In this document: positions 35,677 to 43,530 of the stretch, piece after piece
Layout: every line of letters starts with the position of its first letter
Position numbering within the stretch: the stretch's first letter is position 1
Source: an uncultured Paracoccaceae bacterium
Lineage (GTDB): Bacteria > Pseudomonadota > Alphaproteobacteria > Rhodobacterales > Rhodobacteraceae
Length of the DNA stretch: 64,000 nucleotides
Assembly (NCBI GenBank): GCA_947493745.1
Contig: CANLSM010000012.1
Coordinates: forward strand, 1-64,000
Direction: 5' to 3'
Made by a program: the position numbers and the translations under genes
The notes under the pieces: generated by a model
Database searches by the model: none
What the model was told of the DNA's origin: nothing
Seen by the model: the letters and a program-made list of their open reading frames with translations, nothing else

Positions 35677-35738
35677 GTCGTCAACCGGGTGCAGCACCAC
35701 CCACCCCACCCCTCACTCCCTCGTATCCGGTTGACGAC
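35677..35738. other. Long perfect inverted repeat with C-rich loop
   Basis: GTCGTCAACCGG at 35677-35688 is perfectly complementary to CCGGTTGACGAC at 35727-35738, with a 38-nt loop rich in CCACCC/CCTCACTCCC. It lies between the divergent uvrB and NDUFS4-like genes. The C-rich loop could pair with Shine-Dalgarno sequences, so a small regulatory RNA on the + strand is possible; it may also be a protein-binding site. Confidence 0.5.
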
Positions 35739-35874
35739 GACTTCTCCCCCCAATCTTTATCCGATGCCTTTGACAGATATTGTCAGGAGATAATGCGCGC
35801 GGTAGCGGCATTTCAGCTTGCCAACATCCGGCCATTTTGGGAAACAAGAACAGTGAACCCAAAGGAGCCCGGCA

Positions 35875-36186
35875 ATGTCAGCACGGATCTATCAACCGGC
35901 CCGAAATGCGATGCAGTCAGGGCAGGCGAAGACCCATCAATGGGTACTGGAGTTCGCGCCGGCCGAGCGTCGCGTGAAGGACCCGCTCATGGGCTGGACG
36001 GGGTCGGGGGATACGCAGACCCAGGTCATGATGCAGTTTGACAGCCGCGAGGCTGCGGTCACCTATGCAGAGCGCAATGGGATTGCCTATCAGATTGAAA
36101 CGCCCAAGAAGCGCCGCCACATCATCCGACCGGGCGGCTATGGCGACAACTTCGCGCACAGCCGCAAGGCGGCCTGGACGCACTAG
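35875..36186 (+). CDS. ETC complex I accessory subunit (NDUFS4-like)
   Basis: A 103-residue protein of the NDUFS4/18-kDa family, an accessory subunit of the NADH:ubiquinone oxidoreductase peripheral arm in alphaproteobacteria and mitochondria. Landmarks are ARIYQPARNAMQSGQAKTHQWVLEF, PLMGWTGSGDTQTQVMMQFDSREAAVTYAE and IRPGGYGDNFAHSRKAAWTH. The start is ATG at 35875 with AGGAG upstream. It stands alone, away from the nuo operon, as is common in Rhodobacterales. Confidence 0.95.
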   Translation: MSARIYQPARNAMQSGQAKTHQWVLEFAPAERRVKDPLMGWTGSGDTQTQVMMQFDSREAAVTYAERNGIAYQIETPKKRRHIIRPGGYGDNFAHSRKAAWTH

Positions 36187-36199
36187 CCTTGAGCGCGCG

Positions 36200-36838
36200 C
36201 TAGTTCTCGAATTCGATCGGAATGCCGGAGCGGGGACGGTTGTAGATTGAGTTCCGCCATTCCAGTCCGGCGAATGTCACACCATCAAAGGCTGCCATGT
36301 TGAGCGGAGGCTCATATGGTACATAGGTCTCCACCAGAATGACCGTATCCTTGTCGGCCATTGTCGGCAGGTCGTAGTCCGGCAGATCTTCAGTCTTGAT
36401 CGGTTTCGCATAGCGCGTCGGATCTGGGTCTCCGTCTCCAATGCCGGGATCGAATTCGGGGTCAACCTCGAACCTTGACCAGTTCACGATGTAATAGTCG
36501 TTGTTCGGATCACCGGTATCGATGTCATACTCGACGATGTACTGGATGCTGGTGATCCGCAGCCATTTGCCCGCAGGCGAGTTCGGGATCAGGTTTTCCT
36601 GCAACTCGAAGAGCTGCTGCATCATGTTCGGCGTCACCTTATCCTCACGGGAGACGATGTCCCCTATGGTGTAGGCGGCTTTCGATGCCCGGCTTGTGGT
36701 CAGAAACGCGTCGAAAAACACAAAGGTCGAGGCGAGCGCGAAGATGAGCAGGGGGAAGATGATCACGAACTCAACCGTGACCGAACCGTCCTCGTCCCTT
36801 ACAACCCGTCTGGATCTGCGTTGCATAAAAGCGCGCAT
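36200..36838 (-). CDS. TadE/TadG-like pilus assembly protein
   Basis: A 212-residue protein with one N-terminal membrane helix in the pattern of Tad pseudopilins (DGSVTVEFVIIFPLLIFALASTFVFFDAFL, with the conserved Glu before the hydrophobic part). The rest is a large periplasmic domain. It is expected to act in the Flp/Tad pilus. The ATG at 36838 follows AGGTAGGAAAC; the Met at 36859 overlaps the previous gene. It is the third of three co-directed pilus genes. Confidence 0.87.
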   Translation of the reverse strand: MRAFMQRRSRRVVRDEDGSVTVEFVIIFPLLIFALASTFVFFDAFLTTSRASKAAYTIGDIVSREDKVTPNMMQQLFELQENLIPNSPAGKWLRITSIQYIVEYDIDTGDPNNDYYIVNWSRFEVDPEFDPGIGDGDPDPTRYAKPIKTEDLPDYDLPTMADKDTVILVETYVPYEPPLNMAAFDGVTFAGLEWRNSIYNRPRSGIPIEFEN

Positions 36839-36848
36839 GTTTCCTACC

Positions 36849-37397
36849 TCATGGCTCATTGTTGAACGCAGAATAGGAGGTCAGGCGAAAGCCTCCATTC
36901 GGTTCCTGCGGTAGGCGAGCCCCCAGCCCGATAAGCGGAAAAATTGGGTCGACGAGTGCACAGACGCGCACGAACATGATCTCAGTCGGAGCGCCCGGGT
37001 TGAAGCCGGTGGTCGGTTCGAAGTCAACGATACCCCGATCATAGCATTCAGCCGTTGCCCCGGGCCAGTCCACGTTGACATCGTTGGGATCGATCCGGGT
37101 CATCTCGACAACGAGTGTCGAGTTGCAATCATCAATGATCGTCGCGATGTCGCAGATATCGTTGCGGATCTTGGCGCGGGTCGGGTTGTTGTAGAGCCCC
37201 AGCCGGACAGAGCGCATCGCAAGATCGGTGCCACGATCCAGCATCATCGACTTTGTCATGATCCAGCCAGCTTCGAACATCGCCAAAACCACCGCGATGA
37301 ACAACGGGAAGACGATCACGAATTCCACTGTCGACGAAGCGCTTTCGTCCTTCCGAAAGCGCTTCGCTGATCTGCGAAACAGGCGAAGCCGGTCCAT
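36849..37397 (-). CDS. TadE-like pilus assembly protein
   Basis: A 182-residue protein with a single N-terminal membrane helix of the TadE type (ASSTVEFVIVFPLFIAVVLAMFEAGWIMTKS, the Glu and the hydrophobic run conserved). Members are minor pseudopilins of the Flp/Tad pilus and carry a G/XE cleavage motif for the TadV prepilin peptidase. The ATG at 37397 overlaps the tadG stop by one base (TGATG), so translation is coupled. The next pilus gene is 10 bp downstream. Confidence 0.9.
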   Translation of the reverse strand: MDRLRLFRRSAKRFRKDESASSTVEFVIVFPLFIAVVLAMFEAGWIMTKSMMLDRGTDLAMRSVRLGLYNNPTRAKIRNDICDIATIIDDCNSTLVVEMTRIDPNDVNVDWPGATAECYDRGIVDFEPTTGFNPGAPTEIMFVRVCALVDPIFPLIGLGARLPQEPNGGFRLTSYSAFNNEP

Positions 37398-39145
37398 CAC
37401 TGGGTCAACCGCAGCTTGTTGATGGTTTCGGCAATCGTGTCGAACGTCTGTTCGATATTGGTGCCGTCAGCCTCGTAGCTGTATTCGTCCGTGGTGGCGC
37501 AGGCCTTCATCAGCGCCGCCGCGTTTTGACGACGTCCCTGCTCACCATCGTCGATACCCGCTTCGTTCGGGTTGATCTCGAAGCCAATGGTAAAGAGCAC
37601 CACACCCTCGTCCCGGATCGCCTTGCACTGCGCCAGAGAAAGCATCGTTGACTGCACGCGGGTCGTCAGCGTCTCCAGCGGCCTTACGTCACCTATCTTG
37701 CTGGATGCGAAGTTCCGGCGATTGGGTGTACCCCAGCGTTCCTTCCAGGATGTCGTCTTGTAGTAGCCCGCATACTCCCAAGTATCGCCGACAAGGTTGT
37801 AGTAGGGCCAGGATGTGTCGTCATTGGTGTAGAAATCTGATTTGAGCCGGTCCTGGCCGGTGATCTGACCATCGGTCAGGAACACGAGATATTTCTCGTT
37901 GTCCTCGTCATCGAATGTCGAGGGGCGAAGATCAAGCTCGTCCGACTGGCTACCGTCAGATGTCAGCAGCGTAACGGTGCCATCGGCGAGCATGTCTTCA
38001 AGAACCGGTGCCATGTCGGGGGACAGAAGTGCCGCGCCCCATGCGAGGCCGTACTGAATGCCCGTTGCCTCATGTGCTACCAGACCGTCGATGGCGGTAT
38101 GCAGATCGCTGATGTTGTTCGAGAACGGCACAATCGCGCTTTCATCCGCGGGGCACCAACCCCAACGCTGTGCACCATAGGTGCTGCCATCCGGCGTTCC
38201 GGTTTCATTCGGATCGTTGAAATCGTTGGTTAAATCGTTCTCCCAACCGTAGTTGAAGAAATCCATCTCGTCGCGAGTGATCGTCGGGTCGAGGCCGGGC
38301 TCGGAGAAGTCACCCAGATCAACACCTGTCGGCTGCATTGAGTCTGTATCCTCGTCATAGGCGTAGGCGTCGATGGTCAACCAATCCGCATCGGTGAAAT
38401 CGCCGACCTGCTGGAGATCGTTCTCTCCCAGATTTGCGGTTCCCAGTCCCGTGGAGCCGTAGTTACCACCATCAAGTTCGATGCAGTTCCCGTACGGATT
38501 TGTGTTTGTCACCGAATAGTAGTTGGACAGAGGTCCGACATTCACCTGGCCCGCATAGGGGACGAGCGAGATCGTTGTCCGGTTCATCCGGTCGCCCTGA
38601 AGCATTGTGGACACAAACTTCTTGGCGGCCTCGCGCATGTCATAGAGACGCGACGACTGCCGCATGGAGGACGACACATCGAGAACAAGTGAAATTTCAA
38701 GGTTGGCCTGACGCTGTTCAGCTGATCCCTGAGCGATGACGCTCATCGTGGGAATGCCGACGAGCCGCAGGAAGATGGTGTCGAACTCAACCGTTGCCTG
38801 CACGCCGACTTTGCGGCGGGTTTCGAGATTGATGTACTCGGTGACAGTGGCGACGGGGGGCTTGGTGTCATTCCACTTGCGCGAGTTGGCAATGTAGTCA
38901 TCGAGAATTGGTTGTGGTTCGAGCTGTTGTCCGAACTCGGCGGCGGCGAGAGCGCCGCGATCGAGGGCATTCTGCAACTCGGCGCGGTAGGTCTCATGAC
39001 GCATGAAGTCGACCGCCATTCCGGCGCCGACCAGCATGATCACAAACAGGACGACAGCAAATGCTGTTAGCGACCCGCGCTCATCTCTCTTGAAGGTACT
39101 TGCACAACGCGCCGCTTGGCGCACCATTGCTGAAACAGTGCTCAT
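37397..39145 (-). CDS. TadG-like pilus protein with von Willebrand factor A domain
   Basis: A 582-residue protein of the Tad pilus system. The N-terminal helix (SLTAFAVVLFVIMLVGAGMAVDFMRHE) is followed by a periplasmic region holding a vWA fold with a MIDAS-type DxSxS: LEISLVLDVSSSMRQSSRLY. The C-terminal part has Cys-containing DVGVVLFTIGFEI-like segments (EGVVLFTIGFEINPNEAG). It may help pilus assembly or surface adhesion. The ATG at 39145 is chosen over Met at 39181. A CtrA-like site lies about 150 bp upstream (39296-39310). Confidence 0.9.
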   Translation of the reverse strand: MSTVSAMVRQAARCASTFKRDERGSLTAFAVVLFVIMLVGAGMAVDFMRHETYRAELQNALDRGALAAAEFGQQLEPQPILDDYIANSRKWNDTKPPVATVTEYINLETRRKVGVQATVEFDTIFLRLVGIPTMSVIAQGSAEQRQANLEISLVLDVSSSMRQSSRLYDMREAAKKFVSTMLQGDRMNRTTISLVPYAGQVNVGPLSNYYSVTNTNPYGNCIELDGGNYGSTGLGTANLGENDLQQVGDFTDADWLTIDAYAYDEDTDSMQPTGVDLGDFSEPGLDPTITRDEMDFFNYGWENDLTNDFNDPNETGTPDGSTYGAQRWGWCPADESAIVPFSNNISDLHTAIDGLVAHEATGIQYGLAWGAALLSPDMAPVLEDMLADGTVTLLTSDGSQSDELDLRPSTFDDEDNEKYLVFLTDGQITGQDRLKSDFYTNDDTSWPYYNLVGDTWEYAGYYKTTSWKERWGTPNRRNFASSKIGDVRPLETLTTRVQSTMLSLAQCKAIRDEGVVLFTIGFEINPNEAGIDDGEQGRRQNAAALMKACATTDEYSYEADGTNIEQTFDTIAETINKLRLTQ

Positions 39146-39295
39146 TCTCTTTAGCCCCTTCCGCACATGCGCGACATGCACATGACACCCCCGCCTTGCA
39201 TACTAGGAATATGGCTGCAATTTGTCAAAAGAGTGCGTGTCTCGAACGGGGAAAATCGACTCACTTTGACCCGTTAACCACTTGTGACGATTGAA

Positions 39296-39310
39296 TTAAG
39301 CATCTGTTAA
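39296..39310. promoter_or_regulatory. CtrA-like box TTAA-N7-TTAA
   Basis: TTAA at 39296-39299 and TTAA at 39307-39310 are seven bases apart, and the second runs on into CC. CtrA of alphaproteobacteria recognises TTAA-N7-TTAA(C). It lies upstream of tadG, and Tad pilus genes are known CtrA targets in related bacteria, which makes the site credible. Confidence 0.55.
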
Positions 39311-39449
39311 CCTTTGAGCCGCCACTCCTTACCTTACGTCAACCGGGTCACTTTCTCCCATCGGCTATGAGACGCCCATCTCTCAAGAGCGATGTATAGC
39401 CGTTTGTTTTAAATAAGGAAATTTTGCTAACTTTTTCGAACGCCAAAAG

Positions 39450-39458
39450 TTATCCACA
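39450..39458 (+). promoter_or_regulatory. Isolated DnaA box
   Basis: TTATCCACA is the consensus DnaA box. It is a single copy, so it is not an origin. It could link pilus gene control to the cell cycle or be chance, as one nine-mer match is expected about once in two such windows. Confidence 0.3.
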
Positions 39459-39912
39459 GCACCGGGGGTATCGGCGTGCCGCTGCCACATTCGTGATCGG
39501 TCAGAATAGGGGGGAGTTTATGCATTAACTTCCCATTCGCGCCGATCCGGTCCAGGGCCGCGCGAGAATCTGCCGATCCGCCGGTTTGATTCAATCTCCG
39601 GGGGCGAATCGCATCGCCGATTTCGCCTCTGGCGTTAAGCAAGATCGGTTTCGTGCAGAGATTGAGGGGAATACAGCATTCCCTGCGCCCCGAAAAGCGT
39701 CCCCCATTTGCTGTCGGCAGGACCGCAGGGCGTGGCGGCAATGCGTCCCTGCTCCCAAATCTGGAGATTTCTGTCTCAATCCGGCACATTACCGGCGTAA
39801 TTCTGAGCCGGTGCCAATTTTTTGACAGAATTGGAGTCTTTCAAGCCACCTGTAGCGTAATGCGTGTAGCGCCTTTTTGTTCGAGGCATGACTTTCGGGG
39901 ACGCAATTAGGT

Positions 39913-40692
39913 ATGAGACAGATGCAAAGAGCGGCTGCTGTCGCCCTTCTGGTCGGTCTGTTTGGCTGCGGCACGACATCCGATGGAACCCTGCGCCCGG
40001 AGGCGGCGGCCTTTGATCAGGTTATCGCGGCGTCGGCGGAGGAGGTCTCGACCTGGCGTCTGACGGGTGTCCGGGTGGCGGTGCCGACGGAATTGCGCGT
40101 GGCCCGCAACCCCGATGAGTTGTTTCCCAAGCAGGAGATTGTCTGGTGGGGCGATCCGGATGGCAATCGCCGCGCTCAGGTTGCAAAGATCGTCGAGGAT
40201 GCGGCCAAGCTCGGTGCCATCGGCCTGCCGGGACGGCGCAACGTGGTGCTGGAGATCAAGGTGGCGCTGTTTCATGGCGTGACGCCGCGCGCGCGCCGCA
40301 GTCCGGTCGCGCCCGCCTGGCATGACATCAATTTCTCCGCCACGATCCGGGATGCGTCCAGCGGAGCAGTGCTTGCGCAGGAGAGTTCGCTGAACGCCGA
40401 TATCATTGCGTTTCGCGGCACCCAGGCGCAGAAGGCCGAACGTGAGGGGCAGACGCAGAAGGTCCGCGTCTCGAACCGGATCGCGCTCGTCGTGCATGAA
40501 TGGCTGGAATCGAGCGGTGCGGATTTCGGTTTCGCGCAGCCGCGCCTTGTGAGACCCCGGCCCCCCGTGACCCCGAGGCGAGTAACGGCACCCGCGCCGG
40601 TCCCCGAGCCGGTTGTCCCACCCGTCAAGGAAGCGCCAAAGCCGAAAAGGCCCGAGAAACTGCCAGACGGGTCCAACTTCCAGAAACTTTGA
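39913..40692 (+). CDS. Predicted lipoprotein, DUF6778-like
   Basis: A 259-residue predicted lipoprotein: MRQMQRAAAVALLVGLFGC ends in a lipobox (LFGC). The mature part has a folded domain with STWRLTGVRVAVPTELRVARN and FSATIRDASSGAVLAQES; a Pro-rich tail (PRPPVTPRRV, PAPVPEPVVPPVKEAPKPK) follows. It resembles a Rhodobacterales family I recall as DUF6778, but this name is uncertain. The start is ATG at 39913. It is convergent with the next gene, 3 bp away. Confidence 0.7.
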   Translation: MRQMQRAAAVALLVGLFGCGTTSDGTLRPEAAAFDQVIAASAEEVSTWRLTGVRVAVPTELRVARNPDELFPKQEIVWWGDPDGNRRAQVAKIVEDAAKLGAIGLPGRRNVVLEIKVALFHGVTPRARRSPVAPAWHDINFSATIRDASSGAVLAQESSLNADIIAFRGTQAQKAEREGQTQKVRVSNRIALVVHEWLESSGADFGFAQPRLVRPRPPVTPRRVTAPAPVPEPVVPPVKEAPKPKRPEKLPDGSNFQKL

Positions 40693-40695
40693 GGT

Positions 40696-41526
40696 CTAGA
40701 ACCCCAGTGCGGTACGGGCCGAGCCAAAGGCCGCGCTGAGGAAACGGTCGGTGCCTGCCCCGATATCGTCGAGCGACAGGATTTCCTCCGCCGTTGCGAT
40801 CATGCCGACAAAGCCCTCCCTGTGAACATGCCCCGGAGCAGGCGCTTGGCCCAGCTTCGCCGCGTCGGGCGCGGGCCAGGGGTTCACATAGAAATAGGGC
40901 TGCGCATAGCTTTCGTCGCCCGGCGACAGACCGCAGCCGATGCCGCGCGCCTCCTCCGCATCGCCTTCCTCAAGCGATACATAGATGGCAATGTCGAAAT
41001 GATGCGGCCAGACACGCACCGGACCGGGGCCGGGGGTGAGGCCAGTCGTTTCATCGCGCAACCGCTCAAGACCTGCCGAGGCGAGGCTGTACCAGCCCGC
41101 CAATGTGCCAAGCGTGTCCGGCAGCGTGTCAGGGAAACGGGAGACCGCCTCCGCATCCTGCGGCAGTTCATAAGGGCGGCTGGCCTCTGTCGTGGGCCGC
41201 AATCCATGGGTCTGCAAATGCTGGTCGAGCCAGTCGGATGCATCGACGACCCTGCGCCCGGCAAGCGGGTAGTGGCCGTCGGGTACCCCTTTCCGCAAGC
41301 AGACCAGTGTCAGATCGGGGAGCGATAGGCCGATCTGCTCGGCCCCCATGGACTGGCTGAGAAACATGCGCCGATCGGCATCCCAGATCAGGCTGGAATG
41401 GCTGTCATCGGCGACCGCATCAAGGTTGGCGCGGGCTGCAAGGCTGAGTGGCTGGACCGCACGATGCGCCAGCGCCACTGCCGGTCCAAGATCGGATGTG
41501 GCGGTCAGATCGAAGGCGTTTGTCAT
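40696..41526 (-). CDS. DUF5996-like protein in the Rieske/ThDP operon
   Basis: A 276-residue soluble protein of unknown function. The C-terminal half has VRVWPHHFDIAIYVSLEEGD and IGCGLSPGDESYAQPYFYVNPWP, which resembles DUF5996-type proteins (WPHHFD motif with possible metal-binding His). The N-terminal half is unassigned. It lies 12 bp downstream of the ThDP enzyme gene on the same strand, so it is the third gene of a three-gene operon that begins at 45141. It may act on a product of those redox enzymes. Confidence 0.6.
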   Translation of the reverse strand: MTNAFDLTATSDLGPAVALAHRAVQPLSLAARANLDAVADDSHSSLIWDADRRMFLSQSMGAEQIGLSLPDLTLVCLRKGVPDGHYPLAGRRVVDASDWLDQHLQTHGLRPTTEASRPYELPQDAEAVSRFPDTLPDTLGTLAGWYSLASAGLERLRDETTGLTPGPGPVRVWPHHFDIAIYVSLEEGDAEEARGIGCGLSPGDESYAQPYFYVNPWPAPDAAKLGQAPAPGHVHREGFVGMIATAEEILSLDDIGAGTDRFLSAAFGSARTALGF

Positions 41527-41538
41527 TGTCCTGTCTCC

Positions 41539-43521
41539 TCAGACCAGATCGGCATCGGTCATGATCTCGACCAGCGCCGGGCCGTCGACGGCCAGCGCCT
41601 CGGCAATCGCGGTCTCGATTTCGGCGGCATCGGTCACCTTGACGCCATGTCCGCCACAGGAGCGTGCAAAGATCGCGAAGGACGGGTTCTGCAGGCTGGT
41701 CTCCCAGACCGGCCACTCGCCTGCGCGTTGTTCCTTGGAGATCTTTCCAAGCTCGCCGTTGTGCAGAAGGATATGGGTGATATCCATGCCGTATTTCACG
41801 GCGGTGGTGAACTCCATCGGATATTGCCCAAAGCCGCCATCGCCGGAGATCGAGATCACCTTGCAGCCCTTGAGGCTCTCCTTGTCCTGGGTTGCGGCCC
41901 AGGCCCCCATGGCGGCCGGGAAGCCGAACCCGATGGAGCCAAGATAGCCCGACATCAGCACCCGCTGGGTCCCCTTGGTCTCGAGATAGCGTCCGAAGGA
42001 ATAGGTGTTGTTGCCGACATCGACCGCGAAGATCGTGTTCTCAGGCGCAAGCCGCGCCAGCGTGGCGAAGATCGCGGCCGAGTGGATGCCCTTGCCCTGA
42101 TCCTCGGCAAGACGGCGGTCCTTCTCTGTGCGCCAGATGCGCCAGCGCTCGGCCAACTCGGTGATCTGGTCATCTGCCTCGCTGTTGCGCTTCAGCTCCC
42201 CGCCGATGGCGGCACAGAAGGTCGAAAGCTCGCCCCAGATGGGCAGGGCGACGGGATGGAACTTGCCAAGCTGCATCCGGTCATAATCGACCTGAATGAT
42301 CGGTTTGGAGCGCTCGATGCCGGTGTGGTTGGAGAAGCTGGTACCAAGCGCCAGGATCAGATCGGCCTCATTCATGAACCAGCTTGCAATCGGTGTGCCC
42401 GAGCGGCCCATCACGCCGCCTGCATTCGGATGATCGTCTGGGATCAGACCCTTGGCCTTGAAGGTGGTCATCACCGGCGCACCGATCTTTTCAGCCAATG
42501 CGATGATGGCTTCGCGCGCGCCATAAGCCCCGTGACCCACGACAATGATCGGACGTTTCGCATCGCCCAGCATCTTCGCTGCCGCCTCAAGATCAGCGGT
42601 GGAGGGCGTGATCTCGGGCCGTGCGACACGCCCCTTGGGCGCACTCGGCTCCTGATCCGAGGCCATGGTCTGCATGTCGTCGGGGAAGATCAGATGCGCC
42701 ACGTCCTGCTCGACAATCGCCGATTTGCAGGCCAGCGACATCAACTCTGCGTGGTTCGAGGTCGAAAGCACGGTTTGCGAGAACCGGCTGACGGCCTGAA
42801 AGGCGGAGCTGAGGTCGATGTCCTGAAACGCGCCGGGGCCGAAGACCTGTGTCTGCACCTGACCGGTGAGCGCAAGCACCGGCGCGCGGTCCACCTTGGC
42901 GTCCCAGAGGCCGGTCAGAAGGTTGGTCGCACCGGGTCCCGCGATGGTCAGGCAGGCGGCGGGTTCTCCGGTCAGCTTGCCATAGGCCGAAGCCGCGAAG
43001 GCAGCAGCGCCCTCGTGCCGGATCCCGTAATATCTCAGATGCTGCTCCCCGACCGATACCCGGACCGCATTGGCCAGCCCCAGATTGGAATGCCCGACCA
43101 TGCCAAAGACCGACTGAACGCCCCAGTTGGTCATAGTCTCGACCATTACGTCGGTTGCGGTGCGGGTGCGCGGCGGCTCGGGCTCAAGGCCTATGAAGAT
43201 CTCGCCATCGCGGATCTCGACGGGAAAGAGCTTCTGACCCGTATCCTCATGCCCACCGGGAGGCGCGCCGGTCAGCGGATCGAAATCCCAACCGTGCCAT
43301 GGACAGCGCAGCCAGCATTTTCCCTCAATCCCCTTCTCGATGGAGCCTTCGCCCAGGGGGCCGTTCTGATGCGGGCAATGATTGTCCATGGCCGACCATT
43401 GCCCGTCGAAATGCACAAGGCAGATCGAGGTGGTTCGCGCCGTCACGGTCTTCACCCGTCCCTCGGGCAGATCACTTTCATGGCCTACGGAAATCCAGTC
43501 GAGTGTTGCTTGATCCATCAT
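41539..43521 (-). CDS. Rieske-fused thiamine pyrophosphate enzyme
   Basis: A 660-residue fusion. Residues about 1-120 are a Rieske [2Fe-2S] domain with both Cys-His motifs (CPHQNGPLGEG and CPWHGWDFDP). The rest is a ThDP-dependent enzyme of the acetolactate synthase/pyruvate oxidase type: RHEGAAAFAASAYGKLTGEPA, TIAGPGATNLLTGL, and the cofactor site with SISGDGGFGQYPMEF running to ILLHNGELG. A conventional NN at the end of that motif is replaced by HN. The Rieske part could feed electrons to or from a bound intermediate. Two adjacent ATGs (43521 and 43518) follow GGGGAGAG; both are possible. The upstream gene is 9 bp away and also Rieske-fused. Confidence 0.85.
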   Translation of the reverse strand: MMDQATLDWISVGHESDLPEGRVKTVTARTTSICLVHFDGQWSAMDNHCPHQNGPLGEGSIEKGIEGKCWLRCPWHGWDFDPLTGAPPGGHEDTGQKLFPVEIRDGEIFIGLEPEPPRTRTATDVMVETMTNWGVQSVFGMVGHSNLGLANAVRVSVGEQHLRYYGIRHEGAAAFAASAYGKLTGEPAACLTIAGPGATNLLTGLWDAKVDRAPVLALTGQVQTQVFGPGAFQDIDLSSAFQAVSRFSQTVLSTSNHAELMSLACKSAIVEQDVAHLIFPDDMQTMASDQEPSAPKGRVARPEITPSTADLEAAAKMLGDAKRPIIVVGHGAYGAREAIIALAEKIGAPVMTTFKAKGLIPDDHPNAGGVMGRSGTPIASWFMNEADLILALGTSFSNHTGIERSKPIIQVDYDRMQLGKFHPVALPIWGELSTFCAAIGGELKRNSEADDQITELAERWRIWRTEKDRRLAEDQGKGIHSAAIFATLARLAPENTIFAVDVGNNTYSFGRYLETKGTQRVLMSGYLGSIGFGFPAAMGAWAATQDKESLKGCKVISISGDGGFGQYPMEFTTAVKYGMDITHILLHNGELGKISKEQRAGEWPVWETSLQNPSFAIFARSCGGHGVKVTDAAEIETAIAEALAVDGPALVEIMTDADLV

Positions 43522-43530
43522 CTCTCTCCC

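Larger units (their letters stand above)
39182..39912. other. Intergenic regulatory region between tadG and the lipoprotein gene
   Basis: About 730 bp with no convincing gene. It contains TTAA-N7-TTAACC at 39296-39312 (CtrA-like), another TTAACC at 39274, and a perfect DnaA box TTATCCACA at 39450-39458. Open frames at 39586-39825 and neighbours lack motifs or good ribosome sites. The divergent genes tadG and the lipoprotein at 39913 would take their promoters here. Confidence 0.5.

Noticed and set aside
35679-39349. The 12-mer CGTCAACCGGGT shared by 35679-35690 and 39338-39349
   Set aside because: Exact 12-mer repeats are expected by chance in a window this long.
39450-39458. Replication origin because of a DnaA box
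   Set aside because: Only one box, no cluster or AT-rich unwinding element; likely regulatory or chance.
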